The notes under the pieces are model-generated. The model did not search any database, was not told the DNA's origin, and saw only the letters and a list, made by a program, of their open reading frames with translations. From Rhodococcus sp. Leaf247 (lineage in GTDB: Bacteria; Actinomycetota; Actinomycetes; Mycobacteriales; Mycobacteriaceae), in the NCBI RefSeq assembly GCF_001426185.1, contig NZ_LMRP01000003.1:496001-560000 (forward strand): DNA of 64,000 nucleotides, written 5' to 3'. Below, piece after piece: positions 44,499-57,083 of this stretch; position 1 is the stretch's first letter; the number at the start of each line of letters is the position of its first letter. Made by a program: the position numbers and the translations under genes.

Positions 44499-45947
44499 AT
44501 GACTTCCTCTGAATCCACTCCTCTCGCTCAGATCGGTGTCACCGGACTCGCGGTCATGGGATCGAACCTGGCGCGCAACTTCGCCCGGCACGGACACACG
44601 GTGGCGGTGCACAACCGCAGCTACGCCAAGACGCAGACGCTCCTGGACACCCACGGTGGTGACGGAACCTTCGTCGCCTCGGAGAGCGTGAAGGACTTCG
44701 TCGCAAGTCTCGAGAAGCCGCGCAAGGTCGTCATCATGGTCAAGGCCGGAGACCCCACCGACGCCGTCATCGAGGAACTCGCCGGTGTCATGGACGAGGG
44801 CGACATCATCATCGACGGCGGAAACGCCCTCTACACAGACACCATCCGCCGCGAGTCCTCGCTGAAGGACCGCGGCCTTCTGTTCATCGGCGCCGGAATT
44901 TCCGGCGGTGAAGAGGGCGCATTGAACGGCCCGTCGATCATGCCGGGCGGACCCGCGAAGTCCTACGAGTCGGTCGGACCGCTGCTGGAATCGATCTCCG
45001 CCCATGTCGACGGCACCCCGTGCTGCACCCACATCGGCCCGGACGGGTCCGGCCACTTCGTCAAGATGGTGCACAACGGCATCGAGTACGCCGACATGCA
45101 GTTGATCGGTGAGGCCTACAACCTTCTCCGCGACGCGCTGGGCATGGACCCCGATGCCGTCGCCGGCGTGTTCCGGCAGTGGAACGAGGGCGACCTCGAG
45201 AGCTACCTGGTCGAGATCACCGCGCAGGTTCTCTCCCACAAGGACGCGAAGACGGGCAAGCCTCTCGTCGACGTCATCGTCGATGCCGCCGAGCAGAAGG
45301 GCACCGGCCGCTGGACCGTCAAGGCAGCGCTGGACCTGGGCGTCCCGGTCACAGGAATTGCCGAGGCCGTGTTCGCCCGCGCGCTGTCGGGCGCACGCGG
45401 ACAGCGCGAGGCGTCCAAGGGTCTGGCGTCGGGAACGCTGTCGGCGAAGCCCGAGGACATCGAGACCTTCACCGAAGACATCCGCTCCGCGCTGTACGCC
45501 TCCAAGGTCGTCGCCTACTCACAGGGCTTCGACCAGATCGCCGCAGGCTCGGCCGAATACGACTGGAACCTGCACCCCGGCGACCTCGCCACCATCTGGC
45601 GCGGTGGATGCATCATCCGTGCCCGGTTCCTCAACCGCATCAAGGATGCCTACGACGAGAACCCGGAACTGCCCGCACTGTTGCTGGCGCCGTACTTCCG
45701 TGACGCGATCGAGAACGCCGTCGACAGCTGGCGCCGTGTCGTGTCCACGGCGACACTTCTCGGCATCCCGGTGCCCGGCTTCGCATCCGCCCTGTCGTAC
45801 TACGACGGACTGCGCGCGGAGCGTCTGCCTGCCGCGCTGACGCAGGGTCTGCGTGACTTCTTCGGCGCGCACACCTACGAGCGCATCGACGCCGAGGGCA
45901 AGTTCCACACGCTGTGGAGCGAGGACCGCTCCGAGATCGACGCCTGA
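44499..45947 (+). CDS. gnd: 6-phosphogluconate dehydrogenase, decarboxylating
   Basis: 482 residues from the ATG at 44499 with GGGGG upstream. Oxidises 6-phosphogluconate to ribulose 5-phosphate with NADP+ in the pentose phosphate pathway. Rossmann motif GVTGLAVMGSNLARNFA with VHNRS, the substrate signature GISGGEEGALNGPSIMPGG, catalytic Lys in FVKMVHNGIEY, and the C-terminal ALSYYDGLRAERLPA. The long form, as in Rv1844c (gnd1) whose position it shares. The DMT transporter follows after seven bases. Confidence 0.96.
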   Translation: MTSSESTPLAQIGVTGLAVMGSNLARNFARHGHTVAVHNRSYAKTQTLLDTHGGDGTFVASESVKDFVASLEKPRKVVIMVKAGDPTDAVIEELAGVMDEGDIIIDGGNALYTDTIRRESSLKDRGLLFIGAGISGGEEGALNGPSIMPGGPAKSYESVGPLLESISAHVDGTPCCTHIGPDGSGHFVKMVHNGIEYADMQLIGEAYNLLRDALGMDPDAVAGVFRQWNEGDLESYLVEITAQVLSHKDAKTGKPLVDVIVDAAEQKGTGRWTVKAALDLGVPVTGIAEAVFARALSGARGQREASKGLASGTLSAKPEDIETFTEDIRSALYASKVVAYSQGFDQIAAGSAEYDWNLHPGDLATIWRGGCIIRARFLNRIKDAYDENPELPALLLAPYFRDAIENAVDSWRRVVSTATLLGIPVPGFASALSYYDGLRAERLPAALTQGLRDFFGAHTYERIDAEGKFHTLWSEDRSEIDA

Positions 45948-45954
45948 CACACCC

Positions 45955-48290
<2,336 letters not shown>

Positions 48291-48393
48291 CCGACCGGCC
48301 ACACCCCGGTGAGTCGGTGCCGAGGGCGCAGCGACGATACGATGACGGCGATAGCGGCACCCGTTCGCGGGTACAGCTGTGATGCGCGTGCGC

Positions 48394-48428
48394 GGCACTT
48401 GCCGGTGCCGACTCCTCCACTCGAGGAG
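48394..48428 (+). repeat. Two small hairpins between guaB1 and the CNNM genes
   Basis: GGCAC/GTGCC (48394-48398, 48405-48409) and CTCCTC/GAGGAG (48412-48417, 48423-48428) are adjacent perfect short stems about 110 bases after the guaB1 stop and 30 before the small ORF at 48457. They may act as terminator or leader structure; apart from these the stretch 48291-48456 holds nothing I can support. Confidence 0.4.
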
Positions 48429-48456
48429 CAGCCGCACTCCGACAGGAAGGACACCG

Positions 48457-48627
48457 GTGCCCGAGGCACCCACGACGACGCCGACCGCAGGGTCCGGCCC
48501 CACGTCCCCACCCCCGCTCGGCGGCGACAGCCCCGCCGAGGACGGTTCCCGATCGGAGGGATCCTCTAGGTCGCCGGGTCTACCCGGCATCTACAGGCGA
48601 GTCCGCGCGGCGGTGACGAGCACATGA
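48457..48627 (+). CDS. Small proline-rich protein coupled to the CNNM gene
   Basis: 56 residues from GTG 48457, with AGGAAGG seven bases upstream. The sequence is Pro/Thr/Ser/Gly-rich and disordered (PTTTPTAGSGPTSPPPLGGD), ending in a basic helix-like tail (GLPGIYRRVRAAVTST). Its TGA overlaps the next ATG by four bases, so it would be translationally coupled to the membrane protein. I do not recognise a family; it could be a partner of the CNNM protein or only a coupling ORF. Confidence 0.45.
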   Translation: MPEAPTTTPTAGSGPTSPPPLGGDSPAEDGSRSEGSSRSPGLPGIYRRVRAAVTST

Positions 48628-50018
48628 CCGCGTTGATCACCGTTCTGTCCCTGGTCGGCTTCGTCGCTCTGACAGTCGGCACAGCCATCTTCGTCGCCGC
48701 GGAGTTCTCTCTGACCGCACTCGAGCGCAGCACGGTCGACGCTGCGGCTCGCGACGGCGACATGAGGTCGCGGCAGGTCCAGCACGCGCACAAGACCCTC
48801 TCGTTCCAACTCTCCGGTGCGCAGCTGGGCATCACGATCACGACGCTGATCACCGGATACATCGCCGAGCCGGTACTCGCCCGGTTCATCACGCCCGTGG
48901 CGGAGGCTCTCGGAGCGTCGGAGTCGGTCGCCGGAGTCATCTCTCTGGTGGCTGCGCTGCTGATCGCCACGTCGGCGTCGATGGTCTTCGGAGAACTGGT
49001 GCCGAAGAACATGGCGATCTCCAATCCCATGAAGGTCGCCCGGGCCACCGCCGGACTGCAGGCCGGGTTCTCGCTGGTGTTCAAGTGGGCCATCAACGGT
49101 CTGAACGGATCCGCGAACTGGGTCGTCCGACGCCTGGGCGTCGAACCGGCGGAGGAACTGCGCTCGGCCCGCTCCCCGCAGGAGCTGGGATCGCTGGTGC
49201 GGACCTCCGCCGAACACGGCTCCATCGACGAGCGCACTGCGCTCCTCGTGGACAGATCACTGCAGTTCGGTGAGCGCAGCGCGGAAGAACTGATGACTCC
49301 GCGCGTGAAGATCGAGACCCTCGCAGCGGACGACACGGTCGCCGATCTCATCGACACCGCAGCGCGCACCGGTTTCTCGCGGTTCCCGGTCGTCGCAGGG
49401 GATCTGGACGACACTCTCGGCGTCGTCCACATCAAGCATGCGTTCACCGTCCCGTCCGGTGAGCGAGCCACCACCACGGTGCGGTCCCTGGCCCAGCGGG
49501 TGCCCAATGTGCCCGCCAGCCTCGACGGCGACACCGTCATGGAACGGGTGCGTGCCGACGGTATGCAGGTGGCCATCGTCGTGGACGAGTACGGCGGCAC
49601 CGCCGGCATCGTGACCATGGAGGACCTGATCGAGGAGATCGTCGGCGACGTCCGCGACGAGCACGACAACCCGGAAGTCGACGTGCAACGCGTCGCCGAC
49701 GGGTGGCTGTGCTCCGGACTGCTCCGCATCGACGAGGTCGGCGAGTTCACCGGATACGCGGCGCCCGAGGGCGAGTACGACACCCTCGGGGGCCTGGTGC
49801 TGACGCAGTTCGAGCGCATACCCGACGCCGGTGACCAGGTCGTCCTCCCGGCTCCGAGTGGTGATCTCGAGTCCACCGATGCCGGTGGATGGATCGCCCG
49901 CGTCGACTCGATGGACGGCCGCCGCATCGACCGGATCCTGGTCCGTCCCGCAGCCGAGGACGAGATCGCGCGATTGCGGTCGGAGACGGACACACGGAGG
50001 GAGGCTCACGATGGGTGA
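48624..50018 (+). CDS. CNNM/CBS-domain (hemolysin C, CorC-type) membrane protein
   Basis: 464 residues. CNNM transmembrane domain (TALITVLSLVGFVALTVGTA, AAEFSLTALERS, FGELVPKNMAI), two CBS domains (LMTPRVKIETLAADDTVADL, VVDEYGGTAGIVTMEDLIEE) and a C-terminal CorC_HlyC domain. CNNM proteins are linked to magnesium/cobalt export or transport; the historical hemolysin name is misleading. Corresponds to Rv1842c. The last eight bases overlap the next gene of the same family. Confidence 0.92.
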   Translation: MTALITVLSLVGFVALTVGTAIFVAAEFSLTALERSTVDAAARDGDMRSRQVQHAHKTLSFQLSGAQLGITITTLITGYIAEPVLARFITPVAEALGASESVAGVISLVAALLIATSASMVFGELVPKNMAISNPMKVARATAGLQAGFSLVFKWAINGLNGSANWVVRRLGVEPAEELRSARSPQELGSLVRTSAEHGSIDERTALLVDRSLQFGERSAEELMTPRVKIETLAADDTVADLIDTAARTGFSRFPVVAGDLDDTLGVVHIKHAFTVPSGERATTTVRSLAQRVPNVPASLDGDTVMERVRADGMQVAIVVDEYGGTAGIVTMEDLIEEIVGDVRDEHDNPEVDVQRVADGWLCSGLLRIDEVGEFTGYAAPEGEYDTLGGLVLTQFERIPDAGDQVVLPAPSGDLESTDAGGWIARVDSMDGRRIDRILVRPAAEDEIARLRSETDTRREAHDG

Positions 50019-51102
50019 CGTCTACGCGGTGCTGCTCGCCGTGCTGCTGCTGTTGTTGAACGCCTTCTTCGTCGGTGCAGAGTTCTCTCTGATCTCGGCG
50101 CGCCGCGACCGGCTCGAGAGTCTCGTCGTCCAGGGGAAGAAGCGCGCACAGACGGTCATCGAAGCGGGCCAGAACCTGTCGATGATGCTCGCCGCAGCTC
50201 AGCTGGGCATCACGATCTGCTCGATCCTGCTGGGTCGAGTCGGTGAGCCGGCTGTCGCGCACCTGATCGAGAAGCCGTTCGACGTACTCGGTGTGCCCGA
50301 ATCCCTTCTGCACCCCATCGGCTTCGCACTCGCGCTGGCCATCGTGGTGATCCTGCACATCCTGATCGGCGAGATGGTTCCCAAGAACATCGCGATCGCC
50401 GGACCGGAGGCCACAGCGATGCTGCTGGTCCCGATCCATCTGTGGTGGCTGCGTGCCGCCAAACCCCTGATCTCGTTCTACAACCTCTGCGCGAACGGCT
50501 CGCTGCGGCTGCTGCGCGTGGAGCCGAAGGACGAACTCGAATCCGCCGTGTCGGCCGACCAGTTGTCGGACATGATCGGCGAGTCGCGGTCCGAGGGCCT
50601 CATCGATGCGGAGGAGCACCGTCGTCTGACGCAGGCTCTCGAAACGTCGGGACGCACGGTCCGCGAGGTGCTCATCCCGCTCGACCGGGCCCGAACGGTG
50701 GTCTGCGGTCCGAAGGGGCCGACACTCGGCGCCATCGAGGACGCCGTCCGCGAGACCGGGTTCTCCCGATACCCGGTCCGCGACGAGGTCGACGGTCTTA
50801 TCGGCTACCTGCACATCAAGGACGTCCTGGACCTGATGGCGGACCCACTCGCCGACAGCGACACCGTGATCCCCCGCTCCGATGTCCGCCTCCTGCCGAT
50901 CATCGACGCCCGTACGCCGCTGGACGAAGCGCTCGCAGGGCTGCGTCGACGCCGTAGCCATCTGGGCGCCGTCGTCGAGTCCGGTAAGGGCACCATCGGC
51001 ATCGTCGCACTCGAAGATCTCGTCGAGGAATTCGTGGGTACCGTCCGCGACGGAACGCATCTCGTCGAGGACGTCGTGCCGGGACCCGACGGGAACGCAT
51101 GA
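50011..51102 (+). CDS. CNNM/CBS-domain membrane protein (shorter paralogue)
   Basis: 363 residues from the ATG at 50011. Same architecture as the preceding gene, but it ends after the second CBS domain and lacks the CorC_HlyC tail: AFFVGAEFSLISARRDRLES, IGEMVPKNIAIAG, then FSRYPVRDEVDGLIGYLHIK and GIVALEDLVEEFVG. The two probably form a heteromeric ion exporter. Corresponds to Rv1841c. Overlaps the next gene by four bases. Confidence 0.9.
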   Translation: MGDVYAVLLAVLLLLLNAFFVGAEFSLISARRDRLESLVVQGKKRAQTVIEAGQNLSMMLAAAQLGITICSILLGRVGEPAVAHLIEKPFDVLGVPESLLHPIGFALALAIVVILHILIGEMVPKNIAIAGPEATAMLLVPIHLWWLRAAKPLISFYNLCANGSLRLLRVEPKDELESAVSADQLSDMIGESRSEGLIDAEEHRRLTQALETSGRTVREVLIPLDRARTVVCGPKGPTLGAIEDAVRETGFSRYPVRDEVDGLIGYLHIKDVLDLMADPLADSDTVIPRSDVRLLPIIDARTPLDEALAGLRRRRSHLGAVVESGKGTIGIVALEDLVEEFVGTVRDGTHLVEDVVPGPDGNA

Positions 51103-51998
51103 CGGCGCCGGCGCAGACCCTCGACGTGCTGGACGCCGCCGAGTGGCACGGTCGTCGCGCGGCGCACGTCGATGGGGTGAACGACCTGGTCGGGCAGTAC
51201 CTCGACCGTCGTGCCGCCGGGCACGCGCACCCCGTCCTCGACTTCCTCTTCACGTACTACAGCCTGAAACCGGCGCATCTGCGGCGGTGGCATCCCGGCT
51301 TCGGAGTAGCACTGATCGGGGACGGCATCGAGGACTATCGAGGGCGCTCCGGATACGGGGACACGACGGTGCGGGGAGTTCCCGCGGTGACGGTCACGTC
51401 CGATCTCCTGGAACGCCGAGGGTCCGCGGTCGACTTCGTCTCGACACTCGTCCGGCGAACGGCGGCTCGGCCGGCCCAGTTGGGCTGCTTCGGTCTGCAC
51501 GAATGGGCGATGGTCTACCGCGGGGGCGACGCTGCTCTGCGTCACGACGTCCCGCTACGGCTGGGACACGACGGCACCGACGCCGTCGTGGAGTCGATGC
51601 CGCTGCGGTGCACGCACTACGACGCGTTCCGCTTCTTCACCCCGGAGGCGGTTCCGAGGAACGCGCTCGAGCTGACTCCGGATCACCGTCTGCTCACCGA
51701 GCAGCCCGGATGCCTGCACGCGTCGATGGATCTGTACAAGTGGGTCGCGAAGCTGGGTCCGCTGCTGCCCTCGGACCTGCTGCTGGACTGCTTCGCCGTC
51801 TCGATGACTGCCCGCGAACTCGACATGCGGGCGAGCCCGTACGACCTGACGGAGTACGGCTACTCCCCCGTGCGCATAGAAACGCCGACCGGACGCGCGG
51901 AGTACGTGCGCGCCCAGTCGGCGATCGCCGAGTCCGGCTCGGATCTCCGGCGGCGGCTCGGCAGGGCGCTGGACGCCCTACCTCGCTCGACCACCTGA
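51099..51998 (+). CDS. Conserved actinobacterial protein often named 3-methyladenine DNA glycosylase
   Basis: 299 residues. HPVLDFLFTYYSLKPAHLRRW, HEWAMVYR, LRCTHYDAFRFFTPEA and QPGCLHASMDLYKW are conserved in this actinobacterial family, which databases commonly call 3-methyladenine DNA glycosylase. I see neither the HhH-GPD motif nor the AlkC/AlkD HEAT-repeat pattern that would support that activity, so the function should be treated as open. The ATG overlaps the CNNM stop by four bases. Confidence 0.75.
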   Translation: MTAPAQTLDVLDAAEWHGRRAAHVDGVNDLVGQYLDRRAAGHAHPVLDFLFTYYSLKPAHLRRWHPGFGVALIGDGIEDYRGRSGYGDTTVRGVPAVTVTSDLLERRGSAVDFVSTLVRRTAARPAQLGCFGLHEWAMVYRGGDAALRHDVPLRLGHDGTDAVVESMPLRCTHYDAFRFFTPEAVPRNALELTPDHRLLTEQPGCLHASMDLYKWVAKLGPLLPSDLLLDCFAVSMTARELDMRASPYDLTEYGYSPVRIETPTGRAEYVRAQSAIAESGSDLRRRLGRALDALPRSTT

Positions 51999-52002
51999 CA
52001 GG

Positions 52003-52878
52003 TCAGGCTCCGATCGCGGACAGTTCCTCGAACTCGTCGTCGGTGAGCTCGATCCCCGCGGCCGCCACGTTGTCCTCGAGGTGGCCGACGCTGGACGTCC
52101 CCGGGATCGGCAGCATGACGGGCGAGCGACGCAGCAGCCACGCCAGTGCCAGCTGGGATGGCGACACGCCGTGACGCGTCGCGAGTTCGGTGAGCGGGCT
52201 GCCCTCGCCGGTCAGCTGACCGGTGGCCAGCGGGAACCACGGGATGAAGCCGATGTTCTGCTCGGTGGACCAGTCGAGCAGTTCCTGCGAGGACCGGTCG
52301 GTGAGGTTGTAGAGGTTCTGCACGGAGACGATCTCGGCGACCTTCTGCGCCTGCTTCACCTCGTCGACGGATACCTGACTCAACCCGATGTGGCGGATCT
52401 TGCCCTCGTCCTGCAGTGCCTTGAGCTCGCCGACCTGATCCTCGACGGGAACCTCCGGGTCGATGCGGTGCAGCTGGAACAGGTCGATGCGGTCGAGTCC
52501 GAGACGACGCAGGCTGAGCTCGGCCTGCTGGCGGAGGTAGGCGGGGCGACCGACCGGGTACCACTGGCCCGGTCCCTGCCGCGTGAGGCCGGCCTTCGTC
52601 GCGATGACGACGTCGTCCGCGTACGGATGAAGCGCCTCGGCGAGAAGGTCTTCGGCCACCTCGGGCCCGTAGCTGTCGGCGGTGTCGAAGAAGGTGACGC
52701 CGAGTTCGACCGCGCGACGCAGGACGCGGATCGCCTCGTCCCGATCACGAGGAGGACCCCAGACGCCCTCACCGGGAAGTTGCATCGTGCCGTATCCGAG
52801 TCGGACGACCTCGAGGTCGCCGCCGAGCAGGAAGGTGCCCGACGAGCGGGCCGGGGCTGTGGTGTCGGAAGAAGTCAT
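52003..52878 (-). CDS. Aldo/keto reductase
   Basis: 291 residues from the ATG at 52878. NADPH-dependent carbonyl reductase: [11 protein letters not shown] (Asp, Tyr), VIATKAGL (Lys), FQLHRID (His) and [13 protein letters not shown] for the cofactor phosphate. The YajO/YccK-like class of oxidoreductases; substrate unknown. Convergent with the conserved-protein gene (four-base gap) and divergent from malate synthase G. Confidence 0.9.
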   Translation of the reverse strand: MTSSDTTAPARSSGTFLLGGDLEVVRLGYGTMQLPGEGVWGPPRDRDEAIRVLRRAVELGVTFFDTADSYGPEVAEDLLAEALHPYADDVVIATKAGLTRQGPGQWYPVGRPAYLRQQAELSLRRLGLDRIDLFQLHRIDPEVPVEDQVGELKALQDEGKIRHIGLSQVSVDEVKQAQKVAEIVSVQNLYNLTDRSSQELLDWSTEQNIGFIPWFPLATGQLTGEGSPLTELATRHGVSPSQLALAWLLRRSPVMLPIPGTSSVGHLEDNVAAAGIELTDDEFEELSAIGA

Positions 52879-53018
52879 AGGCGTTACGACGCCGCGCGGA
52901 CGACTTCTATTCCGCTGCACCTCGGGTGACGCGACGAGCGAGATCTACCTCTGGGTAACATCGGGGCGATCCAGCGCGGCACTGTGGCCGCGGTAGACGA
53001 TTCTAGTGAGGGGCTGTG

Positions 53019-55196
53019 ATGACCGAACGCGTTCAGGTCGGCGATCTGCAGGTGGCGGCTGTGCTGCACGAATTCGTGGAGAAGCAGGCGTTGCCGGGTA
53101 CCGGAGTTGATTCCGACGCGTTCTGGGCCGGTGTCGGTTCCATCATCGCCGACCTCGCACCGAAGAACCGTGCGCTGCTCGACGTCCGCGACGACATCCA
53201 GGGCAAGCTCGACGCCTGGCACTCCGAGCATCCCGGCGCGGACTACGACAAGGCGAAGTACAAGGCGTTCCTGTCGGAGATCGGCTACCTGCAGGACGAG
53301 CCGGCCGCCTTCCACATCACCACCGAGGGCGTCGACACCGAGATCACCACCACCGCCGGGCCGCAGCTGGTCGTGCCCGTGCTGAACGCACGGTTCGCGA
53401 TCAACGCGTCCAACGCCCGCTGGGGATCGTTGTACGACGCGCTCTACGGAACCGACGCCATCTCCGAGGCCGACGGTGCCGAGAAGGGCACCGGCTACAA
53501 CAAGGTGCGCGGCGACAAGGTGATCGCGTTCGCGCGCGGCTTCCTCGACGACTCCGTCCCGCTCACGTCCGGTTCGCACGTCGATGCCACCGCGTACGTG
53601 ATCGACGGATCCACGCTCGCCGTCACGCTGTCCTCCGGTGAGACGGTGGGCCTCGCGTCACCCGACGCTCTCCTCGGATACACCGGCGACCCGAGCGCGC
53701 CCACCGGAATCCTGTTCGTGCACAACGGCTTGCACTTCGAACTGCAGATCGACGCGGAAAGCCCGATCGGTAAGACCGACGCAGCCGGCGTCAAGGACGT
53801 CGTGCTCGAGTCCGCTGTCACCGCCATCATGGACTTCGAGGACTCCGTCGCGGCCGTCGACGCCGACGACAAGGTGCTGGGCTACCGCAACTGGCTGGGA
53901 CTGATGCGCGGAGACCTCGCCGAGGAGGTCACCAAGGGTGGCAAGACCTTCACACGCACGATGAATCCGGACCGGGTGTACACGGCCCTGGACGGATCCG
54001 AGCTCACCCTGCACGGTCGGTCGCTGCTGTTCGTCCGCAACGTGGGACACCTGATGACCACGGACGCGATCCTGGACAAGGACGGCAACGAGATCCCCGA
54101 GGGCATCCTCGACGCGATCCTGACCTCGCTCACCGGAAAGCACAGTCTCGCCGAGGGCGTGGCCCTGAGCAACAGCCGTACGGGATCGCTCTACATCGTC
54201 AAGCCGAAGATGCACGGCCCCGACGAGGTGGCCTTCACGAACGAACTGTTCGGACGCGTCGAGGACGTGCTCGAGCTGCCTCGCAACACCCTCAAGGTCG
54301 GCATCATGGACGAGGAACGACGCACCACGGTCAACCTCGCCGCCTGCATCCTCGCGGCGAAGGAACGCGTCGTGTTCATCAACACCGGCTTCCTCGACCG
54401 CACCGGCGACGAGATCCACACCTCCATGGAGGCGGGCGCCGTCGTGCGCAAGGCCGAGATGAAGAAGCAGACGTGGATCGCCGCCTACGAGGACTGGAAC
54501 GTCGACACCGGCCTCGCTGCCGGCCTCGAGGGCAAGGCTCAGATCGGCAAGGGCATGTGGGCGATGCCCGATCTCATGCACGACATGCTCGAGCAGAAGA
54601 TCAACCACCCGAAGGCGGGTGCCAACACCGCGTGGGTTCCGTCTCCCACCGCGGCGACTCTGCACGCGACGCACTACCACCAGGTCGACGTGTTCGCGCG
54701 CCAGGAAGAGATCGCGAAGTCCAGGCGGGCATCCGTCGACGACATCCTCGAGATCCCGCTGGCGTCGGACACGTCGTGGACCGATGCCGAGAAGCAGAAC
54801 GAGCTGGACAACAACTGCCAGTCGATCCTCGGCTACGTCGTTCGCTGGATCGACCACGGTGTCGGCTGCTCCAAGGTGCCGGACATCGAGGACGTCGCAC
54901 TCATGGAAGACCGTGCCACGCTTCGCATCTCGAGCCAGCTGCTGGCCAACTGGGTGCGTCACGGCATCGTCTCCGAAGACGACGTCGTCGCATCGCTGAA
55001 CCGGATGGCGCCGGTGGTGGACCGTCAGAACGCCGACGACCCCACGTATCGGCCGTTGGCTCAGGACAGTGAGAACAACATCGCGTTCAACGCGGCCAAG
55101 GATCTGATCCTGCTGGGCACTCGTCAGCCCAACGGCTACACGGAGCCGATCCTGCACGCGCGTCGCCGCGAGTTCAAGGCTGCCGAGGCGTCCTGA
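53019..55196 (+). CDS. glcB: Malate synthase G
   Basis: 725 residues from the ATG at 53019, with GAGGGG upstream; the GTG immediately before it is an alternative. Condenses glyoxylate and acetyl-CoA to malate in the glyoxylate pathway. [16 protein letters not shown], the Mg and glyoxylate region [15 protein letters not shown] and [20 protein letters not shown] are diagnostic of isoform G; full length as in M. tuberculosis GlcB (Rv1837c), whose position it shares. Confidence 0.97.
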   Translation: MTERVQVGDLQVAAVLHEFVEKQALPGTGVDSDAFWAGVGSIIADLAPKNRALLDVRDDIQGKLDAWHSEHPGADYDKAKYKAFLSEIGYLQDEPAAFHITTEGVDTEITTTAGPQLVVPVLNARFAINASNARWGSLYDALYGTDAISEADGAEKGTGYNKVRGDKVIAFARGFLDDSVPLTSGSHVDATAYVIDGSTLAVTLSSGETVGLASPDALLGYTGDPSAPTGILFVHNGLHFELQIDAESPIGKTDAAGVKDVVLESAVTAIMDFEDSVAAVDADDKVLGYRNWLGLMRGDLAEEVTKGGKTFTRTMNPDRVYTALDGSELTLHGRSLLFVRNVGHLMTTDAILDKDGNEIPEGILDAILTSLTGKHSLAEGVALSNSRTGSLYIVKPKMHGPDEVAFTNELFGRVEDVLELPRNTLKVGIMDEERRTTVNLAACILAAKERVVFINTGFLDRTGDEIHTSMEAGAVVRKAEMKKQTWIAAYEDWNVDTGLAAGLEGKAQIGKGMWAMPDLMHDMLEQKINHPKAGANTAWVPSPTAATLHATHYHQVDVFARQEEIAKSRRASVDDILEIPLASDTSWTDAEKQNELDNNCQSILGYVVRWIDHGVGCSKVPDIEDVALMEDRATLRISSQLLANWVRHGIVSEDDVVASLNRMAPVVDRQNADDPTYRPLAQDSENNIAFNAAKDLILLGTRQPNGYTEPILHARRREFKAAEAS

Positions 55197-55216
55197 CCCG
55201 TAGATTCGAGGTCGAC

Positions 55217-55242
55217 GGAGACCCGGGGGCAGCCGGGTCTCC
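55217..55242 (+). terminator. Terminator after malate synthase
   Basis: GGAGACCCG (55217-55225) and CGGGTCTCC (55234-55242) form a perfect 9-bp stem with an 8-base loop 20 bases after the stop. No T-run; I-shaped type. Confidence 0.7.
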
Positions 55243-55272
55243 ACAGACATCACGAGAGGGCACGGGGACGAC

Positions 55273-57051
55273 ATGGGTGAGCACCGTCGGGCGGGATCCA
55301 CGACGGTAGGGCGACGCGGCGTGAGCCGCGGGCCCATCGTGGTCCTCGTCGTCCTCGTGCTGATCGTGGCTGCCGTCTTCGGGTGGTTCGCGTTGCGGGA
55401 TCGCATCGTGAACGAGGGCGAGCAGGCAGCCAAGGCGTGTGTCGAGGGGCCTGCGACCTTGGCTGTCACCGCCGACCCCGACATCGTCGACGCGGTGCGC
55501 AGCGTCGCCGCGGCCTACGACGCGACCGCACCGGTCGTACGCGATCACTGCGTGAGCACCACGGTCACCGCGACGCCGTCCGCTGCGGTCGCGCAGGCGC
55601 TGGCGTCCGAGAACTACGACGAGTCGCAGGCCGGTCCCCGACCGTCGCTGTGGATCCCGACGTCGTCGGGCGATGCCGCCGAGGTCGTTGCGGCCCGCTC
55701 GGTCGACAGCACGCCGCGGTCCCTCGCCACCAGCCCCGTCGTACTCGGGGTCGCACCGGGACTCGCGGACACCCTCGGCGGCGCCGCCGTGGGATGGGCG
55801 GATCTCCCACGTCTCGCCACACAGTCGCAATCCCTCGATGCCATCGGGGCAACCGGCTGGGGGTCGCTTCGTCCTGCACTGCCCTCGTCACCCTCCACGA
55901 CCGCAGCCGTGGAGGCGATCGCTGCGGCGACCGCGGATCCGGCGGCGACCGGCGCTCCCAGCGCGGAACAAGCCGCGAGCCCGGCCGTCGTCGCCGCGAT
56001 CTCCCAGTTGTCCCGCGCCGCCTCGTCGGCGGCGTCGACCCCGCCTGCCGATACCGACGCCGCGCTCGATGCGATGGTGCAGGCCGGGGATCCCGCGGCA
56101 GCGCCCGTCCACGCCGTTCCCGTCACCGAGCAACAGCTCTTCGGCCGCATCTCCGAAGGCCAGCAACTTGCTGCCTTCCGGCCGGCCGGCGCCACACCCG
56201 TCGCCGATCATCCCGCTGTCGTGCTGTCCGGATCGGACGACACGCAGCGTGCCGCGGCCGCCGAGTTCGCCGAGTTCGCCCGCGCGTCCGATCAGCACCG
56301 GACGTTCCTCGACCGGGGTTTCCGGATCCCGGCTGCCTCCGGCGGTACCGACACCACGCCGGCCCCCGTCGCCGGCCTCACATTCCCGGCCGTCGGGCAA
56401 CCGGCAGCGGTGACCGATCCCGCCGCGCGTCGAGCAGTGCTGGCCACCCTCGCATCGCCGACGCGTCCGTCCAGCACCACCGTGCTTCTCGACGTGTCGG
56501 GGTCGATGGAATCCCTCGACGGCGGTTCGACACGGCTGGCGAATGTCACCGCGGCACTTCGCGGAGCGATCGACTCGGTGCCCGACGTCGGACGAGTCGG
56601 ATTGTGGACCTACAGCCGAGCACTGGACGGACCGCGCCCGTACCGTGTCGAACAACCGCTCGGTGACCTGACCGCCGACACGCGTGCTGCCCTGGACGCG
56701 TCACTGTCCTCGCTGACGCCCGCCACCGCGACGTCGACTTATGCGTCGGTGCAAGCTGCCTATGCGTCGGCAGTTCAGAACAAGGGTGGAGACGGAATCG
56801 ACTCGGTTCTGCTCATCACCGACGGGCCCAACGACGACACCTCCATCTCGTCCGCACGCTTCCTGCAATCCATCGCCGACGCGTCCGACCCGGCTCGGCC
56901 GGTGCGCGTCGACGTCGTCTCCCTCACGGACAACACCGACATCGACACGCTGCGCACACTTGCCCAGCAGACTGGTGGAGAACTCGTCGAGGTGTCGTCG
57001 TCCGATCCGACGCTCGCCGCCACCCTCGGTCGACTCTCGACCGACCGGTAA
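55273..57051 (+). CDS. Membrane-anchored substrate-binding plus VWA-domain protein
   Basis: 592 residues. One N-terminal transmembrane helix (GPIVVLVVLVLIVAAVFGWF), a periplasmic-binding-protein-like part (residues ~55-380) and a von Willebrand A domain with MIDAS motif DVSGSM near residue 407 and TDGPNDD further on. The VWA domain binds ligand through a metal; the exported position suggests a role in envelope assembly or adhesion, not known in detail. Corresponds to Rv1836c. 32 bases before the metallophosphoesterase gene. Confidence 0.85.
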   Translation: MGEHRRAGSTTVGRRGVSRGPIVVLVVLVLIVAAVFGWFALRDRIVNEGEQAAKACVEGPATLAVTADPDIVDAVRSVAAAYDATAPVVRDHCVSTTVTATPSAAVAQALASENYDESQAGPRPSLWIPTSSGDAAEVVAARSVDSTPRSLATSPVVLGVAPGLADTLGGAAVGWADLPRLATQSQSLDAIGATGWGSLRPALPSSPSTTAAVEAIAAATADPAATGAPSAEQAASPAVVAAISQLSRAASSAASTPPADTDAALDAMVQAGDPAAAPVHAVPVTEQQLFGRISEGQQLAAFRPAGATPVADHPAVVLSGSDDTQRAAAAEFAEFARASDQHRTFLDRGFRIPAASGGTDTTPAPVAGLTFPAVGQPAAVTDPAARRAVLATLASPTRPSSTTVLLDVSGSMESLDGGSTRLANVTAALRGAIDSVPDVGRVGLWTYSRALDGPRPYRVEQPLGDLTADTRAALDASLSSLTPATATSTYASVQAAYASAVQNKGGDGIDSVLLITDGPNDDTSISSARFLQSIADASDPARPVRVDVVSLTDNTDIDTLRTLAQQTGGELVEVSSSDPTLAATLGRLSTDR

Positions 57052-57083
57052 GTCGCCCTACCCGCTCCCGAAGGGCACCCCCT

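Noticed and set aside
48302-48623. Possible M-box (magnesium) riboswitch before the CNNM genes
   Set aside because: The consensus segments of the M-box were looked for and not found; only short hairpins and a small ORF are visible.
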